The translations under genes were made by a program, and so were the position numbers. Below, in pieces: positions 21,640 through 31,676 of a stretch of DNA of 64,000 nucleotides (positions within the stretch are counted from its first letter, which is position 1; each line of letters opens with the position of its first letter). Below the pieces are notes generated by a model. That model was not told the origin of the DNA. It did no database searches and was given only the letters and a program-made list of their open reading frames with translations. The stretch covers positions 2,728,001 to 2,792,000 of the forward strand of contig OW051492.1 of NCBI GenBank assembly GCA_932521035.1, in the 5' to 3' direction. The DNA comes from Oscheius dolichura (Eukaryota > Nematoda > Chromadorea > Rhabditida > Rhabditidae).

Positions 21640-22042
21640 ATATGATACGTTCCAATTGCTCTCCTATATTCTTAAATAATAGTAACCACAGCTATACAGT
21701 TAGACAGCGATCAGGCCATCTCAAGTTGGTTACTTCTTCCGCTACCGATTTCAGTTGTCTAACTGTGGCCCTCCGATTGTGGCATTCTTTCTGGTCAACC
21801 CTGGTCACACTTTCCCTATTAAAAAGGCCCTCCCAATCCATCCAATTGAACTGTTTTTGCTCTCTCTCCAGAGCTGTTGACTGACTGCCCATATGTGTTT
21901 TGACTCCCTGGTCCCCCTCAACCTTATCACCTCTCCTGTCCAAAAAAAGCATCATATTTTTCCACTAAACGTCATATTTTTAAGTTTATATTATTCTCTA
22001 TAAGAACCATTTTCTTTCCTCTCCATTCAACACAATCTTCAA

Positions 22043-22352
22043 ATGTCTTACGACGTTGAACGCGGCGTTCCCACCATCCATATTGGCTCGGCTGGAGCGC
22101 CTTCCTATCCCGACACCTGTGGGACTACCGTAACCTATCCGAGTAAACCTGCTCCTCACCAGGATCATAGTGAGCTTTCCTTTAAAATATTAAAGAAATT
22201 ATTAAATTTAAGACAGTGGAAGTGGGATAGTTGCCAAATGTACAAAGTTCTTCTGCTCCCTCTTCGCGTTGGGCAGTTGTCTCTGTTTTTTACTGGTGGT
22301 TGCCATTATTATTACGTGTATTGTTCTTACTAAAAACCTTAAAAATGAATAA
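22043..22352 (+). CDS. K: 82-residue tail-anchored membrane protein
   Basis: Exons 22043-22169 and 22231-22352, phase 1. The N-terminus has IHIGSAGAPSYP, echoing the IGSGA-P repeats of the A family; exon 2 starts with a Cys-rich patch (AKCTKFFCSL) and a helix (CLCFLLVVAIIITCIVL), then a short basic tail. The acceptor GGGATAG is chosen because the earlier ACAG gives an immediate stop. Confidence 0.65.
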
Positions 22353-22508
22353 AACTATTAATAGTCTAATCCTTCCTTTATCAAAGGAAGGCCACTCCGT
22401 TCAGCCATATGCAAACATCACACTCTCTCTCTGGGTTATCAGTGTTGACTGTTTTCCTCTTCCCATCCTTTGCAACTCTTCCCTCGATTAGTACGTTCTA
22501 TTCCCAAA

Positions 22509-23110
22509 ATGGAGTATCCTGTCGGTAGTGGGGCTGCTCCGTCTTCGGCTATTCAACCCGCACCACCACATACTAGCGGCTGTCCAGAAACTCCAATCTG
22601 TTCTATTTCACATCATCAGTCTTCTGAACCCTATACAATTGACTTTGGACATCGGAAACATGGACATCAGTACGATGACACGGCTTTTAATCACGGTTCG
22701 TTTTTGTCTCTATGGTAAGGGGAAGAATACCTCTCGGAGGGGGTGGTTCAGTCCTCGATAGTCCGATCCCCTGCACCCGTAAAATCTCGGCAAAACGAAG
22801 ATATCAAGGCGCGACAGCTTTGTAACAGTTTTGAATAAAGATGATCCTCCTGCCGAGACTTTACGGGTGCAGGGGATCGGACTATCGGGGACCGAGCTGG
22901 ACTGTCTTGGGCAGTAGACCACCCATTTTTGGTTTAATTAGACAATTATTCTCCCTATTTCATATGGCAGAGTAATCAGGACCTATTCCAGGGTACTACG
23001 ATGGTTATCCTCCTAAAAAGGGACTCCTCTGGCCGGTCATTTTTGTCCTTGTTGGAATTGCAGCTGTAGCTTCTGTCGTTACGCTTTATTTTATCTTTCC
23101 CGCTATATAA
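22509..23110 (+). CDS. L: 101-residue tail-anchored membrane protein
   Basis: Exons 22509-22695 and 22992-23110, phase 1. The N-terminus starts MEYPVGSGAAPSS and contains EPYTIDFGHRKHGH, shared with gene M (PYTIDLGHH). Exon 2 reads YYDGYPPKKGLLWPV then a helix (FVLVGIAAVASVVTLYFIF) ending at the membrane. The intron is enlarged by a MITE. Clear paralogue of M. Confidence 0.7.
22749..22903. repeat. MITE-like palindrome, family 2, in intron of L
   Basis: Ends GTCCTCGATAGTCCGATCCC and the reverse complement GGGATCGGACTATCGGGGAC, with inner arms around ACCCGTAAAATCTCGGCA. A second copy lies at 25334-25488. Confidence 0.75.
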
Positions 23111-23295
23111 TCTGCCTGTTGTCTAATTGTTTATTTTTATGTACTGTAAATATCACACTGTATAGTTATTCCAAAGAAATAAAGACTTTTTTCCATTACA
23201 TTTGCTCTACAGGGGGGTTATAAACTCGCAAAAGGCCGACCAGTAAGAGCTTTGGAGACGAAATTTCCGTTATTTTGTTTTCAGATAGTTTTGAG

Positions 23296-23441
23296 GATGT
23301 CTAAAGTCCATTTCCAATGGATATTCGCTGAAATAACCTCTTCGCTATGGGACCAGGAAGCGTTCAAACCTGATCCCATAGCGGAGACGCGCGCCAAATT
23401 TGAATCCGTGGAATATCCACTGGAAATTGACTATACAGCTC
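23296..23441. repeat. MITE-like palindrome, family 1
   Basis: Arms AAGTCCATTTCCAATGGATA and TATCCACTGGAAATTGACTA with inner CTCTTCGCTATGGGACCAGG / CCTGATCCCATAGCGGAGA. The best-preserved copy, with both termini. Confidence 0.7.
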
Positions 23442-23845
23442 CATGAAATTCGTCAAAAAATACCAAAAATATCTCTTATTTTCTTTTCCCCTCCTTTAAA
23501 AACAGAATTTAGTGAGTATTTGCCCCATGCCCTTTCATAACACCCTCCAAGTCTAACCATCTCATGGCATGTGTGTTTATTTGCAATCTCCCTCGCTCTC
23601 TTTCCATTCGGCACAATAGGCCAGCCAGCTGACATTTGTTGTTTACGTGTGTCTCCTTCGCTTTCCTTAGGCCACATGCTCTCGTCATTGTCACGCGAGC
23701 CTATTTCTGTGTATCCGCCGCCAGCGTTCCAATTGTGTTATTTTGGCAGCTTCGCCGTTTATTTTTCACCACTTTTGTTTTGTAGGCAGTCTTCTTACTT
23801 TTAACCCCCTGGTTTTAATTAATCGCTCCATGTTCAGTGTTAAAA

Positions 23846-24246
23846 ATGGATAATTACGGAGCGGAACATAGCAGCCGAAGGGAATCTTATGCCAATCGGA
23901 CGACGACCCTGCCCCACTCCTTTGACCCCGCTCCTCGGCCTTCCCTGAAGTCGGAACTGTCACTCCCTACTCCAAAAAGCTGGGATCCCTGTCCAGCCCC
24001 GCCGTATACAATAGATCTTGGTCATCACTACACCCCAGCTCATTCTGACACCTTCTATGAAAGTGGTTAGTTTTCCTCCAGAGAAAAAGAGAGAGATCGA
24101 GCTCAGATGCAGATAACCTCTGCCCCCGGAGAAATGGTCTCCTTTGGCCGACGATAATCGGAATCCTCCTTATAACTATTTGTATAACCATTACTATTAT
24201 CTATTTTACATCACCTGAACATTCCAAAAATCCTCATATTTATTAA
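23846..24246 (+). CDS. M: 119-residue tail-anchored membrane protein
   Basis: Exons 23846-24065 and 24107-24246, phase 1. Polar Pro-rich N-terminus (DPAPRPSLK, PYTIDLGHHY), then in exon 2 a Cys (NLCPRR) and GLLWP motif, a helix (IIGILLITICITITIIYF) and a short tail. Homologous to L. A decayed exon-2 copy lies at 31430-31600. Confidence 0.72.
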
Positions 24247-24435
24247 AACCACCAGAAGTACTCAAGAATAATCATATTTGATCCAATACCTCATGAAAGA
24301 GACATTTATTAATAAAAAATCAGACTTTTCTCTATTTTTTTGGGTTCTACTGGGATCAAAACGTCCTTAGTTCATTTCTATCACTCTACAGCTTATTCCC
24401 TTAATTTTTCAAAGGTTCCTGGAGCAAAATTGGGT

Positions 24436-24565
24436 AATATAGTCCATTTCCAACGGATACAAATTTGGCGGCGCTTCTTCGCTATAGGACAAGATTTGTA
24501 ACTTTCCTGGTCCCGTAGCGGAGAGGTTCAGAGTTTTGTGGAATATTCGTTGGAACTGGATTAAC
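24436..24565. repeat. MITE-like palindrome, family 1
   Basis: Arms ATAGTCCATTTCCAACGGAT and GAATATTCGTTGGAACTGG, inner TCCCGTAGCGGAGAGG. Located between the convergent M and N1 3' ends. Confidence 0.6.
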
Positions 24566-24613
24566 ACGGAGTTCCTATCACTGATTTGATCAATTTTTTT
24601 TTGTACAATCTCT

Positions 24614-27600
24614 TTATTTCTTCGTCTCCGGATAAAATTCGAGCTTGGCTTTCCTGTCAGCATCCATGGTTTTCAGCAGCTCCTCGTAGTAATCAGTGAA
24701 CTCTTGATAAATTTCGTCGCTAGTGGGTCGTAGATCAGGATCCGCGGTGGTGAGCCTGGAAACCCCAAGCAAATAAACGACTCACTCATTGCAGGGTACA
24801 AAGAGAAAAACAAACCGGGTGAGTAATGAGATCATCTTTTCCGGAACGAGGGGGAGGCCCTCCTTGATTCTGTTGTATTCCTCCCAAATTGTGTCTCTAC
24901 AATGTTGTTTCAAGAAGGGAAAAAGGTTACTGTACTTGTTTTTAATGTAAGAGGTCAATTTATTGAATTGTTCTTGACTAAACATTGGTGATCCCTTTAT
25001 CTTCAGCGGGCAATGAACTGTAGTTGCGAACTTGAGACCATCAGGCGTTCTGTAAGCTCAAAAATAATAAAAGATGCTCAAACTCACAAATCCTTAAATA
25101 TCAAGCTCCACAGAGTTCGTCCAAAGCTGAACATATCAGCCGCGGTGGTGTAACTTTCGCCGTTCTCGATTTCTGGAGCAATATAGCCTTGCGTTCCTTT
25201 GAGACTCGTATAATTGGCTTTCTTATCAGCAGAAAGAGAGATATCTTGACAATATCCCATATCTGATATCTTTAGAAGGCGACGGTCACTCGAGAGCAGC
25301 ATACTGTAAAAGGAATTGGGATATGAATGGGCAGCTCGGTCCTCGATAGTCTCATCCCCTGCACTCGTAAAGTCTCGGCAGGAGTATTCTCTTTATTCAA
25401 AAGCGTTACAAAGCTGTGATTTTTTTTTACTTCCTTTGTCCTGCCGAGATTTTACGGGTGGGGAAGATCGGACTATCGAGGACCGAGCACAGGGATATGG
25501 ATCACTCACTTGGATCGAGGACAGGGATATGGATCACTCACTTGGATGATTTCAAATCACTGTGAATAATATTGTTAGCATGGAGAAACTTGAGCCCTGA
25601 CGCTGCTTGCCCCATCCAATGGGCCGTCATATCTTCCTCAAACTGATAGTCTTCTTTGTCAATCACTAAACTTTATATTAAATGAGAGTAAGTACAGTAT
25701 ACATTTATCTAAACTTCCTCCAGTACAGTATTCCATGAGTATTCCTGCCCGTAGGCCTTTGTCAACAACAAAGCCAAATAACCGGACAATGTGCGGGTGA
25801 GCTTGCAATAGTATGAGAGATCCCAGCTCGGAATAAACTTCCCGGTGGGCTGAACTATTGATGAAAGATTTGAACACAACGGGGCAACTGGAACCTTCAT
25901 TTTAATAGATTTCCGATTACCTACAAGAATTTATCCGTAGTACAGAGGTGGACTTGAGCTTGACCTCCTTTGTCCACGTCTTGATTAGTCATACGCAGCT
26001 GGGAGAGTTTGAAATGACCCACGAAACTCTTCTAGGCTATATTTAGTAGGTATAGTATAAAAATATTACTTTAGCCATCCATTTGGTGAAATATTCTGGG
26101 AGAGGGAGGCGGAAGATGTCGTTTGTCTGCTCCTGCAGCTCCAAAGGCAGTTGGTTCAGAAATCTTTGTAGCCGAATTACAAAAGTCTGTAAAAATAAAG
26201 GAAGTTATGGTTACTGTATTCTTGATATATTCTATATACCAATTTTATCCAATTGCTCCACATATACCCTTACATTTTCTTCAAAACTGTAGTAGGAGAG
26301 AATTTGAGCTATTTTTGAATGGCGGTCCAAATATTGGCTCAGCGTTTCAATATAACTCCTGATATTGACGTGGCTCTTTTCCAAAATTAATTGCTTCTGG
26401 AAATCGATATCCTACTTATTGGTTTCGTGATCTCCTCCTACCCGAATAAAGTAGAAGAATGCATAGAATACAGCCGCTGTCCGATGTCTACACTCCTTAT
26501 AATTGGCGAACCCTTCTAGAAATATGGCAGTACATTCCATTTCTTCTCTTTTCCTAGTGGCAACCGATTTCTAAAATCGATATCTCCGTTTCTCTAGTTT
26601 CCTCTTTACACGTATTCTTTCCAGGACTCGTCGATTGAGGTTCACTTGTTCTGGAGAATTACTGCCGATTTCTTCGCTCCTTTTGACCATTTTCTCTAAG
26701 CAGTTGATAAAAGTGGTTATTTGATATAGTTCTAAGTAGTCTAGGACTTGTTCAAAGAGAAGAAGACCGAGATAATCATGCTAAAGGAAGAAGTGTCTGG
26801 ATACGGGAAGGGGTGAGTTACATTTTGGTCCAAGTTAACTCCTTCCCTCGTGTCGGAATGTGGATATTTCATCCAGCTGATAACCAGGTTACACCTGGTG
26901 GTCCAACCTTTCTGTAGATCAATATCCGCAGTTTGTTCCGGGTCGTTAATAATTTGGAATGGTTCGCCTAGATGAGAAGAAGTATGTAGAAGTTTATCCT
27001 TACCACTGGATAAGTAAGGCCCGACCCTTGTCATAAAATAGTACATCTTGCCGTTGATATCTCCCAGAATGGCAATTTTATCCAATTGGGAGTCTGTAAA
27101 GTTTGACAAAATATAGAGAAAAGAAAGGATATAGCGGATTTCGTAGCAGAAACGTCTTGAGACTATTTTCCCGTCAAAAATTTAGAAATAACCTTATCAG
27201 GACCCATTTTCTGCATTGTTTTTGCGTGCGTTCTGAAACAAACCCGCAACCTACCCGTAAAACTGCCGTTACATTCAATATAATGCCATTCTTCTTTACC
27301 CGAACTTGACGTAAAACTTTGATGGAAATAATGTCTGAAATGGAATTATTTTTAGTAGCATCGCCTATAATTTGACCTATAATATTGAATATCGAATTGC
27401 GGATCCCATTTGTCAAAGATATCCATTGGATAGTGGAAATAGAAGTATGTTTCGGATCGAAGATGAACCCGTTCGTCGTAAGTCAACCTCGTTAAGAGTT
27501 TATCCAAAGAAGTTTTCAACTCGTTCGTGTTGTACATCAAATTTTGCATCAAAATTGAATCCTTGAAGGCCTAAAGCCACGATTAATGAAGCAAGGAGGT

Positions 27601-29129
27601 CTCCTTTACTTGAAGATCCTGTGCCTCGTCAAAAAGTTGAATAATTGTAGGATGCACCATCATTGGGATATAATAATCTCCGGATACGTCTCCTTCGTTG
27701 TCATGAAGCTGTTTGCGGACCTAGTCTCTTTTACTGCCTTCAACTCCTAATACCCCACCTCCTTTTCAATGGCATCCAAGAAAAACCAAGGGTGTTCTAT
27801 GGCAAAGACTGGGATGGAGATGAAGAGGCACTGCTGCGGCTCCTTGCAATATGCAATCCACTTCGAGAAGAAGTCTTCGCATTCTTCTTTCAGTTTAAGA
27901 TTCATCTAGAATGAAAATAATCAGATGAGCTAAGGGGGATACTGTAACTTCGAAAATATTCCCAGTGGGAAAGGAACATTTGACCCCAGCATTGTATAAA
28001 AAGGCCCCGGAGCGCATTGTCCAAACGTTTTTTTTTAAAAATACGGGGAGATGGGGAAGAGTTTCAGTGAAATGCAGACTTACTGACCCATGCTTTTTTG
28101 ATGTTCTTGCCTTGTAGAAGTTGTACCGCCATCGTTGGTGATGTTTCAACCCGTCGAAATCGATGTTTAATCTGAATATTTCCCGCTACACCTGACTATA
28201 AAAGACCGCTTACAGCAACTTCTTTCGAATTCGGGTAAAGTTCCCTCTCGTTGACCTAAAAATAAGCCAGACGGTTCTGATTTTCTCGCCAATTCCTACT
28301 TCTGTTCTCGTCTTTCTCATATCTCTATACTTATAACCCGTATTCTTCTCTTCTGGCGGCTTGTCCCTCCATAGAGTGAATTCTGCCGTTTCGTAGAGAT
28401 CCACTACTATTTTTGCTAGTAGTTCACAATCTAGAAACTGGATCTCTTTAATTAAAATAACTTACGGGTTAATGTTTTTTGTTGAGCTGTAAATTTCCTT
28501 ATGTTATGGGGCAAGTTAGGCGCCGTTTCGGTTTCAGGTGGATTTTCAAAGAACGTACGGATTTCATCGAGCCAGGACAAGAAAAGACGGCTTGTCAAGG
28601 TATACTGTACTGAAATATGACCAGAAAGAGGGCTGAACATACTAATATTTCCATTTCGAATTTCTTCCCAAACGTCTGGTAAATTAACGGAAGTTGCAGA
28701 CCGCTTCTCTCGAAGATATCCGCCTGCACCACGGGGAACAGTCCAAAATGGGGCCTGCGAGTGGGAGTCATCGCTAATTCCTCTTCAAGTTGATCAATAT
28801 AATAGAACTTATGAAAGACCCCATCTAATTGTTCTAGAAGTTCTTCTTTTTTGTCTACCTGAAGAAAACAGTCAATTAACCTTTGTAAAGGGCGAAATTC
28901 ACCCGGATTGGCTTTATTCCCGTAGAAATCCAGCCTCTGCCGAAACATTCACTAACAACACGTGTCCGCTCAACAAATTCTTCGGGAATTAAAAAAAAAT
29001 ATTTGGGTAGCAATGTGTTTTCACCTTTCACTACTTCTCGTCTAAATTTTCGAAGACCAGAACTACTTTGACTTACTTTCCCAGTACCAATTTGTAGACA
29101 TCGGCGGTAGGAGGATCGGTTACCACCAT
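24614..29129 (-). CDS. N1: large protein kinase with unknown N-terminal region
   Basis: I could splice 23 exons without a single frame conflict (first 29129-29077, last 24755-24614), giving 1039 aa. Residues 1 to about 700 form an alpha-helical, Trp/Tyr-rich region of unknown fold with motifs YFFLIPEEFVERT, IFERSGLQLPLIY and FAIEHPWFFLD. From about residue 707 a protein kinase domain follows: Gly loop KGGQAQVHL, VVFK (Lys746), HPHIVRLFG, hinge LMEYCTGGSL, catalytic HSDLKSSN (Asp838, Asn843 created across a splice junction), DMG at 857-859 in place of DFG, and GYIAPE with DMFSFG. Key residues are intact, so it is probably active, MLK/TKL-like by the HxDLKSSN motif. It is the 3'-most of a tandem set with N2 and N3. 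Confidence 0.85.
25334..25488. repeat. MITE-like palindrome, family 2, in a kinase intron
   Basis: Perfect ends GCTCGGTCCTCGATAGTC and GACTATCGAGGACCGAGC. Inner arms carry the same CGTAAAGTCTCGGCAGGA core as the copy in gene L. It sits between N1 exons 21 and 20 and does not disturb coding. Confidence 0.8.
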
Positions 29130-29324
29130 TATAGGATTCCTAGGAAATTATAAACTTTTAGGATTAATATAAAGTAGTTTTGCTCAATTTTATGAGGATA
29201 ATCTTCGAATTATTCAAAGAAAAGAAGAGAAAAAAGAGGATTGAAAAAATTATTTTCGTGGGCACGCACTGCCCCAGGGCTGATTTTATCAGAGAGAGGC
29301 GGTCAAGTCGACAGGCACCAATAT

Positions 29325-29519
29325 TTACCCACCAATGTTCTGTAATTGCCAGGCCACATATAGAAAGAAGTTAGACACCTTGTAGTTTCCTCCCCAGTGA
29401 CTAACATCGTCCGTTCCCCATCTACGTAATCGTTCCCTCCAGTTGGTCTCCTTATCAGGGTCTTCCCCTAGGGGAACAGGCCCCCTTCGTTTTGCCGCGT
29501 CACTTCCCCCCGAGTTCAT
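29325..29519 (-). CDS. Basic micro-ORF partner of A4 (MNS-4)
   Basis: 64 codons starting MNSGGSDAAKRRG, identical through DDVSHWG to MNS-1, then continuing NYKVSNFFLYVAWQLQNI. The C-terminus differs from MNS-1 and MNS-3 because the duplication ends here. Head-to-head with A4. Confidence 0.42.
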   Translation of the reverse strand: MNSGGSDAAKRRGPVPLGEDPDKETNWRERLRRWGTDDVSHWGGNYKVSNFFLYVAWQLQNIGG

Positions 29520-29580
29520 AGCTGTCCTTATCGTGTCTTTCTATAAGAGTCTCCCCTCCAATCAGAATCTATCATCCTTT

Positions 29581-30020
29581 ATGGTCTACACCATCGGAAC
29601 CGGCGCGTCTCCCTCCTTCCCCTCCATCGGCTCCGGGGCCACTCCCTCCTTCTCAACTGGTAATATCGGCTCGGGAGCACGGCCGACCTTCTCCGCTCCG
29701 CGATCTACAACTACCTCCAGCAGACCAGTGGTTATTAATATTGGAACATCGCATTCAGCGGGTCATGGAAATCACCGACACCATCATCATCCTTCGAGTT
29801 ATTCTTCAAATCTCCTATCTTCTTCTTCTCGTAACAGTAACCTATCATTAAAATTATAGTACCATGGAAATATTCAGGGTGTGAGAGGTTCGCCAGCGCT
29901 TGCCAGTGTATTCTGTTGATCTTCATCTTGCTCGTTGTCATAAGCCTGGGACTAGCTTGTGCTTTCGACCCCAATCCAGAATCCTGGAAATCTCTCGGCT
30001 CGTTCATTAATTCGTTATAA
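29581..30020 (+). CDS. A4: paralogue of the A-family membrane protein
   Basis: Exons 29581-29836 and 29878-30020; 132 aa. Nearly identical to A2 (14.4 kb) but on the opposite strand, part of an inverted duplication. Repeat N-terminus, HGNHRHHHH patch, CERFASACQC, helix and FDPNPESW tail. The TATAAGAG-like box upstream is weaker than in A1. Confidence 0.72.
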
Positions 30021-30029
30021 AAATAATTG

Positions 30030-30490
30030 TACATTTTTATTGGTATAACTGCACAATAAATCCGGCTATAATTTGGAGGATCTGATTACTTTCCACTTTG
30101 GGGGTTTTCGATGGTTCCCTCGAAATCTTGATAAACGATTTTTGATCTCAAGGCAGATGCCCGCTGCCCAGTTCATTTTTCGCGTCGCATCGTTCATTCT
30201 ATCAATTTTCAATTTTGTACCGCCAGAATACAGTTCGCGCTCCGCGTAAACTATATAATCTGATCATCTCTCCTTATTAATAACTAGCTTCTACGCTTTC
30301 CCCTCCGCCCCTCTCCGCCGCTGGACTGGAACACCATGGTCCTATCAATTTACTACCGTTAAACTACCTTCAACGGCACTTTTTCAATGTCATTCTGTCT
30401 TGGGACTTATTAAATTTATTAATTAAGAGGTATTTTGAGGATTTCAATGAAGTATGAGAGGTAGAAATGCCCTAAGGAAAAAGGGCGGGA
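30030..30490. other. Interval without recognised gene
   Basis: Downstream flank of A4 up to the D-prime fragment. AT-rich with no splice-supported ORF. Confidence 0.4.
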
Positions 30491-30493
30491 GGA

Positions 30494-30602
30494 TCATAGG
30501 ATCCCCCGCCTCGTCCATTGCTCAACCAAGAAAGTTCGTTTGAAGGATACCAAATCTTTTGGTAAATATATCAAGAAGTGCTCAACTACAATGGACTCCT
30601 CT
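30494..30602 (-). pseudogene. D-prime: inverted copy of the B/C-family last-exon fragment
   Basis: After CTTTTTAG the frame reads VEHFLIYLPKDLVSFKRTF and stops, matching D at 13.7 kb in inverted orientation. Orphan exon. Confidence 0.6.
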
Positions 30603-31080
30603 CTAAAAAGTAAGAAAAATAATCAAGACTGCTCTCTACAGTAAACTTACATAGCCCGGGAAGTAGTTATTGTCAGACACCAGGTGTCTTTTCCCTGGCA
30701 ATCATGGGCAATAAGAAATAAATAAAATCTACTATCGAAGAGTAGCAGCGACTTATAAGAACCTAGTAGATGTATCGCAAGTTCGATCTTCTGCATTTGA
30801 AAAAAATCACTTTTGTTATACTTTTGCTTATATGTTTTCTGGCATTCATCATCATGAAATAAAAGTTACGGCATCGGATTCCCCGTGATCTCTAGATATT
30901 GTTAGTAGTTGAAATTATCAAAAAAAGTAAAAACACGATCGAAAAATAACACAAACAAGGTAAGATATCATGAAAATCAAAGAAATTGTATTTTCTAGAT
31001 TGGGTGACTTTTGGTGAGGTTGAATGATTTTTGGTGAGGTACCGTGGTGAGGTACCCGGTGAGAGAGACTATTCGCCATC

Positions 31081-31128
31081 CTGACAGGAAAGCCAAGCTC
31101 GACTTTTATCCAGAGACGAAGAAATAAA
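31081..31128 (+). pseudogene. Fragment of the kinase C-terminal exon
   Basis: Encodes DRKAKLDFYPETKK plus the stop and following bases of the N1/N2 last exon, on the opposite strand. With the M fragment at 31.4-31.6 kb it forms an inverted copy of 24.2-24.66 kb. Confidence 0.65.
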
Positions 31129-31429
31129 GAGAATTTACGATAAAATAGTCAAATCAGTGGTAGGAACTCCGTAACGTGGGCCTAAGTGGGACGAAATATT
31201 TCCAAAGCCCACAAGACCCCTTCATATCGACTTCTATCGCTTTTTTTCAGTTCAGAAACCGTTGAAAAAGAAAGGGAATTAGCTTTAAAGTGGTTGAAAT
31301 GGGCTAACTACAATTTTATCCCATTTGTTCCCAAAAAATAGAGAAAAGTCTGAATATTTATTGATAAAAGTCTCTTTCTTGAGGTATTGTGGGATAAAAT
31401 ATGATTATTGTTGAGTATTTCTGGTGGTT

Positions 31430-31600
31430 TTAATAAATATGAGGATTTTTGGAATGATCAGGTGACGTAAAATAGATAATAGTAAGGATTATACAAATAG
31501 TTATAAACAGGATTCCGATTATCGTCGACCCGGTGAGGGAGAATGTTGGTCTGTCAGGATCCATAGTTTTCAACCCCAGTTTGAACGTGCGCACCGCCCG
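31430..31600 (-). pseudogene. Exon-2 fragment of gene M
   Basis: Reads IIGILFITICIILTIIYFTS then PDHSKNPHIY and stop, close to M exon 2. Upstream it runs into a GACGGACAGACAGACA microsatellite, and no exon 1 is present. Confidence 0.65.
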
Positions 31601-31609
31601 GCGTGGGCG

Positions 31610-31645
31610 GTGACGGACAGACGGACAGACAGACAGACACCACTG
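31610..31645. repeat. (GACA)n-like microsatellite
   Basis: Imperfect GACGGACAGACGGACAGACA run at the junction of the M fragment and the N2 3' flank. Confidence 0.7.
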
Positions 31646-31676
31646 AGCTTTAGTTAGTTTAGATCGTAAATTCTCT

